DNA of 64,000 bases, from contig JAEUOR010000080.1 in assembly GCA_016790635.1 (NCBI GenBank), positions 45,947-109,946 on the forward strand, given 5' to 3'. A model generated the notes under the pieces. The model was not told the origin of the DNA and ran no database searches. It saw only the letters and a program-made list of their open reading frames with translations. Position 1 is the stretch's first letter; the number at the start of each line of letters is the position of its first letter. This DNA comes from Burkholderiales bacterium. GTDB lineage: Bacteria > Pseudomonadota > Gammaproteobacteria > Burkholderiales > JAEUOS01. Positions 8,989 through 15,702 of the stretch are shown here, piece after piece. A program made the translations under genes and the position numbers.

Positions 8989-10023
8989 TCAGAACAGCGA
9001 TTTGCCGGACGGGTCCTTGATCTTGGCGCGCCATTCGGCCTGGATCTGCTTGATCACCGCCTCGGGCATGGGGACATAGTCGAGTTCCTCGGCCGACTTG
9101 GCGCCATTCTTGTAGGCCCAGTCGAAGAACTTGAGGACTTCGCGGCCGGCCTCCGGCTTGTCCTGACGCGCGTGCATGAGGATGAAAGAGGCGCCGGTGA
9201 TCGGCCAGGCGTTCTTGCCGGGCTGGTCGGTGAGGATCACGCCCATGCCCGGGACCTTGGACCATTCGGCGTTGGCGGCGGCCACCTTGAAGGTGTCGTC
9301 TTCCGGGGCGACGAAGTTGCCGTCGCGGTTGCGCAAAAAGCCGTAGTCGAGCTTGTTCTGCTTGGCATAGGCATACTCGACGTAACCGATCGCGCCGTTG
9401 AGTCGTTGCACGTAACTGGCCACGCCCTCGTTGCCCTTGCCGCCCACGCCGGTGGGCCACTTGACCGCGGTGCCCTCGCCGATGGCAGCCTTGAAGTCCG
9501 GGCTCACCTTGGACAGATAGTTGGTGAAGAGGAAGGTGGTGCCCGAACCGTCGGAGCGGTAGACCACCGAGATGTCGTCGGCTCCGAGTTTGAGCGTCGG
9601 GTTGAGCGCGACGATGGCCGGGTCGTTCCACTTCTTGATCTTGCCCAGGTAGATGTTGGCGACGATCTCGCCGGTCAGGCGCAGTTCGCGCTGGCCGATG
9701 TTCTTGAGGTTGAAGACCGGCACCACCCCGCCCATGATGGCCGGGAACTGGATGAGGCCGTTCTTCTCGAGGTCCTCGCCCTTCATGGGCGCATCCGAAG
9801 CGCCGAAGTCGACGGTCTTGGCGGTGATCTGCTTGATGCCGCCGCCGGAGCCGATCGACTGGTAGTTCATCGATACGCCGGTCGCCTTCTTGTAGGCGTC
9901 GGCCCACTTGGCGTAGATCGGGTACGGGAAGGTCGCGCCGGCGCCGGTGATGGTCTGGGCCGAGACGCTGCTCGCGAGGGCGCCGGCAAGAACGGCGCCG
10001 GCTAGCTTGGCTGGGAATCGCAT
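8989..10023 (-). CDS. pstS: Phosphate-binding periplasmic protein PstS
   Basis: A 344-residue secreted protein that captures phosphate for PstCAB. A Sec signal peptide (MRFPAKLAGAVLAGALASSVSA) precedes the mature start QTITGAGATFPYPIYAKWAD, a PstS hallmark. The phosphate-loop motif DGSGTTFLFTNYLSKV is intact. It is the first gene of the pstSCAB-phoUBR operon, transcribed divergently from sixA. A weak PhoB repeat pair lies 80-100 bases ahead of its start. Confidence 0.97.
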   Translation of the reverse strand: MRFPAKLAGAVLAGALASSVSAQTITGAGATFPYPIYAKWADAYKKATGVSMNYQSIGSGGGIKQITAKTVDFGASDAPMKGEDLEKNGLIQFPAIMGGVVPVFNLKNIGQRELRLTGEIVANIYLGKIKKWNDPAIVALNPTLKLGADDISVVYRSDGSGTTFLFTNYLSKVSPDFKAAIGEGTAVKWPTGVGGKGNEGVASYVQRLNGAIGYVEYAYAKQNKLDYGFLRNRDGNFVAPEDDTFKVAAANAEWSKVPGMGVILTDQPGKNAWPITGASFILMHARQDKPEAGREVLKFFDWAYKNGAKSAEELDYVPMPEAVIKQIQAEWRAKIKDPSGKSLF

Positions 10024-10093
10024 GGCAATATCCTGTTGGGAATAGGGGGAGGGTGTCCGTATGCGCTTGATTGCTCTTGTGGGACGGCATCTT

Positions 10094-10122
10094 ATTTCCG
10101 CAATGTTTCAGGTCTGTGACAT
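10094..10122 (-). promoter_or_regulatory. Probable weak Pho box upstream of pstS
   Basis: Read on the minus strand, the units ATGTCAC (10122-10116), CTGAAAC (10111-10105) and CGGAAAT (10100-10094) are spaced by 11 bp. Against the PhoB unit CTGTCAT/C they match 6, 5 and 4 of 7 bases. A TAAGAT-like -10 follows. Operon context supports PhoB control, but the site is weaker than those at olsB and ppx. Confidence 0.45.
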
Positions 10123-10225
10123 CGGCGGGCATGAAATTCATGATCGGGTCATCCTGAGGGACCAGGATGCGCTCGCCAGCGCGCCTGGGGCGCGCCGCCT
10201 CTTTTCTGTGCATGAAGACTGAACC

Positions 10226-10687
10226 ATGAACCTCATCCTGTGGCGCCACGCCGAAGCCGACGACGGCAGCGACGACTTGAAGCGCGAACTCACCCGCCGC
10301 GGCCTCAAGCAGGCCGCCGCCATGGCCGACTGGCTGCGCGCCCGCATTCCCGAGGACGCCGCGCTCCTGGCCAGCCGCGCCGCGCGCTCGCAGCAGACCG
10401 CGGCGGCGCTGAGTTCGCATTTCGCCGTCGTCAAGAGCCTCGATCCCGACCGCGGCGTCGAGGATCTGATCGCCGCAGTCGACTGGCCGCAGGGCGGCGC
10501 CGAGTCGCGCACCGTCATCGCGGTGGGGCACCAGCCGACGCTGGGGCGCGTCGCCGCGCTGCTCCTGGGCGGACACGAGGAGGACTGGACCATCCGCAAG
10601 GGCGCGGTGTGGTGGTTTTCCAACCGCACGCGCGGCGAGGAGACGCGCACCATCCTGCGCGCGGCGATGGTGCCGGAGCTGCTCTAG
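10226..10687 (+). CDS. sixA: SixA-type phosphohistidine phosphatase
   Basis: A 153-residue histidine phosphatase of the phosphoglycerate-mutase-like superfamily. The catalytic RHG motif is MNLILWRHAEAD at the very N terminus, and the second catalytic histidine is in VIAVGHQPTLGRVAALLLG. SixA proteins remove phosphate from histidine on phosphotransfer proteins; in enterobacteria the best-supported target is the nitrogen PTS. It sits divergently from pstS and just before the PhoB-type promoter of olsB. Whether it acts on a Pho or PTS component here is unknown. Confidence 0.85.
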   Translation: MNLILWRHAEADDGSDDLKRELTRRGLKQAAAMADWLRARIPEDAALLASRAARSQQTAAALSSHFAVVKSLDPDRGVEDLIAAVDWPQGGAESRTVIAVGHQPTLGRVAALLLGGHEEDWTIRKGAVWWFSNRTRGEETRTILRAAMVPELL

Positions 10688-10718
10688 CGCGGATTCTTCC
10701 CGCCGCGATCGGCCGCGC

Positions 10719-10758
10719 CTGTCATCGATTCTTCACCAATCCTTCATCGAAGCGTCAA
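10719..10758 (+). promoter_or_regulatory. Four-unit Pho box upstream of olsB
   Basis: Four direct 7-bp units, CTGTCAT (10719), TCTTCAC (10730), CCTTCAT (10741) and GCGTCAA (10752), follow each other at exactly 11-bp spacing and all share TCA at positions 4-6. This is the layout of two tandem PhoB dimer sites. A T-rich -10-like segment (around 10766-10773) follows, and the olsB start is 57 bases downstream of the array. Confidence 0.75.
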
Positions 10759-10814
10759 GCTGCGCTTTTACCTTTCGCATCGGCATGTGCCATGTCGAAT
10801 AGGTGAAGACACCG

Positions 10815-11612
10815 ATGAAGATGCTCGAATGGATGGCGAACAGGGAAGGCTTGTCGTTCGTGCCGCAGCTGCGGCGCGAGCCCGAGCGGCGCGCCGATGA
10901 TCAGGTGCAGTACGCGTTGTCCTTCGCGACCTCTCCCGGCGAGGTGGCCGAGGCGCAGCGCCTGCGCTACAAGGTCTTCGCCGAGGAAATGGGCGCGCGC
11001 CTGGAGAACGCCGGCGACGGACTCGACCGCGACGTCTTCGATGGCTTCTGCGAACACCTGCTGGTGCGCCAGTGCGACACCGGCCGCGTGGTCGGCGCGT
11101 ACCGCCTGCTGCCGCCGGAAGCGGCGCGGCGCATCGGGCGCTTCTACTCCGAGTCGGAATTCGACCTCGACCGCCTGTCGCATCTGCGCGATTCCACCGT
11201 CGAGGCCGGCCGCTCCTGCGTGCACTGGGAGCACCGCAACGGGCCGGTGATCATGCTCCTGTGGGCCGGCATCGCCCGCTTCATGAAGCGCTATGGCTAC
11301 CAGCACCTGATCGGCTGCGCGAGCGTCTCGCTGCGCGACGGCGGGCACACCGCCGCCAACCTGTACCGCTCGTTCGGCGAGGCGCAGTTCGTATCGCCCG
11401 AGTACCGCGTCTTTCCGCGCCTGGCCCTGCCGGTGGAGACGCTCGCCACCGGTGAGGCCGCGGTCGCGCCGCCGCTCCTCAAGGGTTACCTGCGCGCCGG
11501 CGCCAGGGTCGGCGGCGCGCCGGCCTGGGACCCCGACTTCAACACCGCGGACTTCTTCATGCTGCTCAACCTGGCGCAACTCAACCCGCGCTACGCCAGG
11601 CATTTCGGCTAG
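10815..11612 (+). CDS. olsB: L-ornithine N-alpha-acyltransferase OlsB (ornithine lipid synthesis)
   Basis: A 265-residue GNAT-fold acyltransferase that transfers a 3-hydroxyacyl group from acyl carrier protein to ornithine, the first step of ornithine lipid formation. Seen: the family motif AEAQRLRYKVFAEEMGA near the N terminus, then CEHLLVRQCDTGRVVGAYRLLPP, VEAGRSCVHWEHRNGPVIMLLW, and the C-terminal FNTADFFMLLNLAQLNPRYARHF. The ATG at 10815 is preferred because AGGTGA lies eight bases ahead; a GTG at 10803 is an alternative and would add four residues. No olsA acyltransferase gene is adjacent. The four-unit Pho box upstream predicts induction by phosphate starvation, as known for ornithine lipids in several proteobacteria. 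Confidence 0.88.
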   Translation: MKMLEWMANREGLSFVPQLRREPERRADDQVQYALSFATSPGEVAEAQRLRYKVFAEEMGARLENAGDGLDRDVFDGFCEHLLVRQCDTGRVVGAYRLLPPEAARRIGRFYSESEFDLDRLSHLRDSTVEAGRSCVHWEHRNGPVIMLLWAGIARFMKRYGYQHLIGCASVSLRDGGHTAANLYRSFGEAQFVSPEYRVFPRLALPVETLATGEAAVAPPLLKGYLRAGARVGGAPAWDPDFNTADFFMLLNLAQLNPRYARHFG

Positions 11613-11731
11613 GGACTGCCGCCACAGAGGCTTGCGAGTCTCCGCGCTGCGCGGGCGATACCGGTGCGGCGCGGTCGCCGCCGGGTGCCGCCCGCGCGCG
11701 GACGGGTCGCTCCTCCCGCGACATGCATGAC

Positions 11732-13279
11732 TCAGGCGGCGGCCAGCACGCCGCTCGCGGCCATGACGGCCTCGGACATTTCCAGGACGAAGGGCGGATC
11801 AGCGCCGAGCGCCTGCCAGGCACGGGCCTCCTGCATCAGCGAGTAGGCGGCCAGGGGGTTGGCCGACAGCCAGGGTTCCGGCAGGTCGAGTCGCAGGCGT
11901 TGGCCGTCGAGCCGCAAGGCCAGGGGCGGTTGCCCGGCATCGCCGCGCCCACGATGCATCAATGCCGCCAGGCGCAGGCAGGCCATCGAAAGCCACAGTT
12001 CGCGCGGCGCGGCCTCGCGCGCGAGCTTGGGGAGCTTGCCGGCGTGGCCGAGGATCAGGAAGGCAAGGCGCTTCTGCTCGTCGCGCGAGAAGCCCGGCAT
12101 GTCGGCATTGCCGATGACATAGGAGGAATGCTTGTGGTAGCCGTTGTGGGCGATCGAGAAGCCGACCTCGGCTAAGCGCGCGGCCCAGTCGATTTCGCGC
12201 ACCGTCTCCGCCTGCGGGTCGGCCATGCTTCCGCAGATCTGCCCGAAGAGCGTGACGGCAAGCGCGGACACGCGCGCCGACTGGGCGTTGTCGCAGCGGT
12301 AGCGGGTCTCGAAGTCGATGACCGTCTCCTCGCGGCTGTCGGCGCTGGCGCGCCGCGGCGCCAGGCGTCGCATCAGGTCGACCAGCACGCCCAGGCGCAA
12401 GGCGTTGGGCGAGACGGTCATGCGCTCGATGCCCAGTTCCTCGAAGATCGCGGTCATGATCGCCAGGCCGCCCGGCAGGTTGAGCGCGCGCTCGGCCTTG
12501 AGCCCGGCAAATTGGAGTCGTTCGATCACCCCTAGCGCGATGACGCGCTTGCGCAGCCAGCGCAGGCCGGCCGCGGTGATCGAGCCGTCGCCGCCGTGAT
12601 TCTCGGCGAGCAGGCGCGCGATGGTGCGCGCCGTGCCAGAGGAGGCCGTGGCGACGCTCCAGCGGCTCGAGCGAACCGCGGCCGAGACGACCTGGATCTC
12701 GCGCCGGGCTGCCAGTTCGGCCTGCTTGAACGTGTACTCGTCGATGTAGCCGCCGGGGAAGTGCGACAGGGTCGAGTTGATCGAGCCGACGTAGAGGCTC
12801 TCCATCAGGTCGGGTTCGTCACCGGTGCCGACCGAGATCTCGGTCGAACCGCCGCCGATGTCGACGACCAGGAGTCGCTCGTCCGCAGGGGTGCTGCCGG
12901 CGGCATGCGCGACCCCGCAGAAGATCATGCGCGCCTCCTCGCGCCCGGCGATCACCTCGATGGGGTGGCCGAGGACGCGTTCGCCGGCGGCGATGAAACC
13001 CGGCGCGTTGCGCGCCACGCGCAGGGTGTTGGTGCCGACCGCGCGCACGCGCGTGTGCGGCAGGGCGGACAGGCGCTGCGCGAAGCGGCCCAGCGCATCG
13101 AGTCCGCGGCGCCAGGCTGCATCGTCGAGCAGCTTGTCGGCGGTCAGTCCGGCCGCCAGACGCACCGCGATGCGGTGCGAGTCGACGACGACGATGCGGT
13201 TGTCCGCGATGCGCCCGAGCTCGAGTCGAAAACTGTTCGACCCGAGGTCGAGGGCGGCCAGGGTGAGGTCGGTTTCCAG
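11732..13279 (-). CDS. ppx: Exopolyphosphatase Ppx (Ppx/GppA family)
   Basis: A protein of about 515 residues that removes terminal phosphates from polyphosphate. It begins with the actin-like ATPase-fold motif LAALDLGSNSFRLELGRI, then has VDIGGGSTEISVG (phosphate-2 loop) and a C-terminal HD-like domain (GYHKHSSYVIGNADMPGFSRDEQ). The frame is open to 13486, but no ATG, GTG or TTG occurs near the conserved N terminus. AGGAG lies six bases before a CTG at 13279 that would give (M)ETDLTLAALDLGSN, so a CTG start is proposed. The Pho box at 13340-13357 lies inside the longer open frame, which also argues for a downstream start. Divergent from ppk1. Confidence 0.9.
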   Translation of the reverse strand: METDLTLAALDLGSNSFRLELGRIADNRIVVVDSHRIAVRLAAGLTADKLLDDAAWRRGLDALGRFAQRLSALPHTRVRAVGTNTLRVARNAPGFIAAGERVLGHPIEVIAGREEARMIFCGVAHAAGSTPADERLLVVDIGGGSTEISVGTGDEPDLMESLYVGSINSTLSHFPGGYIDEYTFKQAELAARREIQVVSAAVRSSRWSVATASSGTARTIARLLAENHGGDGSITAAGLRWLRKRVIALGVIERLQFAGLKAERALNLPGGLAIMTAIFEELGIERMTVSPNALRLGVLVDLMRRLAPRRASADSREETVIDFETRYRCDNAQSARVSALAVTLFGQICGSMADPQAETVREIDWAARLAEVGFSIAHNGYHKHSSYVIGNADMPGFSRDEQKRLAFLILGHAGKLPKLAREAAPRELWLSMACLRLAALMHRGRGDAGQPPLALRLDGQRLRLDLPEPWLSANPLAAYSLMQEARAWQALGADPPFVLEMSEAVMAASGVLAAA

Positions 13280-13339
13280 TGCGCGCTCCTGGTGCGGGGC
13301 TCGGATTGCCCGCTCTCGGACGCACGCTAGCCGTGCAAG

Positions 13340-13357
13340 TTGACAGGGTGATGACAG
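13340..13357 (-). promoter_or_regulatory. Pho box directed toward ppx
   Basis: On the minus strand CTGTCAT (13357-13351) and CTGTCAA (13346-13340) are separated by four bases, an 11-bp period. They match the PhoB unit at 7/7 and 6/7. A weak TAGCGT -10 lies eleven bases downstream, which would put the transcript start near 13317 and leave a leader of about 38 bases before the proposed ppx CTG start. Confidence 0.75.
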
Positions 13358-13455
13358 CGCGCTGGCGCACCGGTTCGATGCAGGGTCTTGATGCAGATCA
13401 AGTCCGGCGCCATTGCAGTGCGCGTGTCGCACCACCATTTGGCAGCGGTGGGCCC

Positions 13456-13473
13456 AAGTCACTAAACTGTCAT
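13456..13473 (+). promoter_or_regulatory. Pho box directed toward ppk1, overlapping its first ATG
   Basis: AAGTCAC (13456-13462) and CTGTCAT (13467-13473) are separated by TAAA, giving the PhoB 11-bp period with 5/7 and 7/7 matches. CATAGT at 13484-13489 is a good -10 at the expected distance. The second unit overlaps the ATG at 13472, so a PhoB-driven transcript would begin downstream of that ATG. Confidence 0.7.
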
Positions 13474-15622
13474 GAGAATCGAACATAGTGCGGCGGTGGA
13501 CGTGAAACGCGAAAAGTCGAGGCCGCTGCCGCTCCTGAACCGGGAACTCGGCATCCTGGGTTTCAACGAGCGGGTGCTGGCGATGGCTGCCGACCCCAAG
13601 ATGCCGTTGCTCGAGCGCCTGCGCTACGTCTGCATCGTTTCATCGAATCTGGACGAGTTCTTCGAGATCCGCTTCGCCGGCCTGGTCGAGCAGGCGCTCT
13701 CGGACCCGACCCATCGCGAGGCGGACGGCATGCCGGTCGGCGAGGTGATCGCCGCGGTGCGCGCACGCGCGCGCGCGCTGGTGGACCGCCAGTACGCCTT
13801 GCTGGGAGAGTCCATCCTGCCCGCGCTGGCGGCCAGCGGCGTGACCTTCCTGTTTCAGCCCAACTGGACTGCCGAACTCGACGCGTGGGGGCGCGAGTAC
13901 TTCGAGGAGCAGGTCCTGCCGGTGCTGACGCCGATCGGGCTGGACCCGGCGCATCCGTTTCCGCGCATCCTCAACAAGTCCCTGAACGTGGCCGTGGAAC
14001 TGGCCGGGCGCGATGCCTTCGGTCGCAACGCGCAGCTGGCGATCGTGCAGGCGCCGCGCGCGCTGCCGCGCATCATCGCGCTGCCTTCGCAACGCTTCGG
14101 GCCGCATGCCTACATCCTCCTGTCGACGCTCCTGATGCGTTTCGTGGGCGAGCTCTTCCCCGGCATCGAGGTGCGCGCCTGCCATCCGTTCCGGGTCACG
14201 CGCAACAGCGACCTGTTCGTTGACGAAGAGGAGGTGACCAACCTCAAGCAGGCCTTGCAGGGCGAACTGCCGCAGCGCCACTTCGGCGATGCGGTGCGCC
14301 TCGAGGTGAACAAGGATTGCCCGGCCGAGGTCGTCGACTACCTGCTGCAGCAGTTCCACCTGACCGACGCCGACCTGTTCCGCGCCGACGGCCCGGTCAA
14401 CCTGGCGCGCCTGATGCAACTGGCGGACCTGGTCGATCGGCCGGACCTGCGCTTTCCGGTATTCCAGCCCAGCCGCGCCGCGCTGCTCGCCGAGACCGAT
14501 GACGTCTTCGCGGTCGTCGCCGCTGGTGACATCCTGCTGCATCATCCTTACGAGTCCTTCGAGCCGGTGCTCGATTTCCTGCGCGCCGCCTGCGCCGACC
14601 CCGCTGTGGTCGCGATCAAGCAGACCATCTACCGCACCGGGGCCGAGTCCGAGCTCATGGAACTCCTGATCGGCGCGGCCAGGAGCGGCAAGGAAGTCAC
14701 GGTCGTGGTCGAACTCATGGCGCGCTTCGAGGAAGAGACCAACATCAACTGGGCGGCGCGCCTCGAGGACGCCGGTGCGCATGTCGTCTATGGCGTGGTC
14801 GGTCACAAGACCCACGCCAAGATGCTCCTCGTGGTGCGTCGCGAGGGCGGGCGCCTCAAGCGCTACGTGCACCTGGGCACCGGCAACTACCACCCGCGCA
14901 CTGCGCGCCTGTACACCGATTTCGGGCTGATCACGGCCCAGCCCGAGGTGGCGGGCGACGTCAGCGAAGTGTTTCGCCAGCTGACGGGGCTCTCCAAGGC
15001 CGGGCGCCTGAAGCACCTGTGGCAGTCGCCGTTCACCATGCACGAGAATGTCATCGCCGCGATCCGCCGCGAGGCCCAGCATGCCAAGGGCGGGCGCGGG
15101 GCGCGCATCGTCGCCAAGATGAATGCGCTGCTCGAGCCCCAGGTGATTGCCGCGCTGTACGCGGCCAGCGAAGCCGGGGTCAAGATCGACCTCATCGTGC
15201 GCGGTCCGTGCGCGCTGGTGCCGGGCGAGGCAGGTGTCTCGAAGAACATCCGCGTGGTGTCAATGGTCGGGCGCTTTCTCGAGCACAGCCGGATCTATTG
15301 GTTCGACAACGGCGGAGAGCCGCAGGTGTACCTGTCTTCGGCCGACTGGATGGATCGCAACCTGTTTCGGCGTGTCGAGACCGCCTTTCCGGTGCTCGAC
15401 GCCAAGCTTGCGCGGCGCGTGTTCGACGAAGGGCTGGCGCCCTACCTGCGGCGCGACGCCGGCGCCTGGGAGCTCGATGCCGCCGGCGACTACGCGCACA
15501 AGCCGGGCGCGCCGGGTGCGCAGGCGCGCCTCATGGTCGAACTCTCACGCCCGAGCGCTCCCGGCGTGATGCGCTTGAAGGGCATCAGTCGCGCGAAAAA
15601 GAAGAAGCGGCAGGCCAGTTAA
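13472..15622 (+). CDS. ppk1: Polyphosphate kinase Ppk1
   Basis: A 716-residue enzyme that polymerises ATP gamma-phosphate into polyphosphate. The N-terminal domain starts LLNRELGILGFNERVLAMA; the phospholipase-D-like catalytic core contains IKQTIYRTGAESELMELL, GVVGHKTHAKMLLVVRREG and the autophosphorylation-site motif VHLGTGNYHPRTARLYTDFG (near residue 470); C-terminal SADWMDRNLFRRVE is conserved. The length is typical (690-740). ATG 13472 overlaps a Pho box unit; if transcription starts at that promoter, GTG 13496 or 13502 would be used on a nearly leaderless message, shortening the protein by 8-10 non-conserved residues. Confidence 0.95.
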   Translation: MRIEHSAAVDVKREKSRPLPLLNRELGILGFNERVLAMAADPKMPLLERLRYVCIVSSNLDEFFEIRFAGLVEQALSDPTHREADGMPVGEVIAAVRARARALVDRQYALLGESILPALAASGVTFLFQPNWTAELDAWGREYFEEQVLPVLTPIGLDPAHPFPRILNKSLNVAVELAGRDAFGRNAQLAIVQAPRALPRIIALPSQRFGPHAYILLSTLLMRFVGELFPGIEVRACHPFRVTRNSDLFVDEEEVTNLKQALQGELPQRHFGDAVRLEVNKDCPAEVVDYLLQQFHLTDADLFRADGPVNLARLMQLADLVDRPDLRFPVFQPSRAALLAETDDVFAVVAAGDILLHHPYESFEPVLDFLRAACADPAVVAIKQTIYRTGAESELMELLIGAARSGKEVTVVVELMARFEEETNINWAARLEDAGAHVVYGVVGHKTHAKMLLVVRREGGRLKRYVHLGTGNYHPRTARLYTDFGLITAQPEVAGDVSEVFRQLTGLSKAGRLKHLWQSPFTMHENVIAAIRREAQHAKGGRGARIVAKMNALLEPQVIAALYAASEAGVKIDLIVRGPCALVPGEAGVSKNIRVVSMVGRFLEHSRIYWFDNGGEPQVYLSSADWMDRNLFRRVETAFPVLDAKLARRVFDEGLAPYLRRDAGAWELDAAGDYAHKPGAPGAQARLMVELSRPSAPGVMRLKGISRAKKKKRQAS

Positions 15623-15656
15623 CGCAAAGTTCATCGCCGCGTCACATGGTTGCAAC
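15617..15656 (+). promoter_or_regulatory. Probable Pho box upstream of the PlcP/glycosyltransferase gene
   Basis: Units AGTTAAC (15617), AGTTCAT (15628), GCGTCAC (15639) and TTGCAAC (15650) occur at 11-bp spacing, the third matching the PhoB unit at 5/7 and the others less well. TGAAAT at 15667-15672 is a possible -10. The first unit overlaps the ppk1 stop codon, so the promoter would lie right behind ppk1. Confidence 0.5.
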
Positions 15657-15702
15657 GCGGCACGGTTGAAATTGAGGCATGTCCAAGCCGCGTGCCTGAT
15701 CT

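Noticed and set aside
13280..13486. N-terminal extension of Ppx from the ATG at 13486
   Set aside because: The extension has no Ppx similarity in character and contains the Pho box that should drive the gene, so it lies at least partly upstream of transcription.
13640..15082. 480-codon frame opposite ppk1
   Set aside because: Composition is the mirror of the ppk1 codons; no domain and no ribosome binding site.
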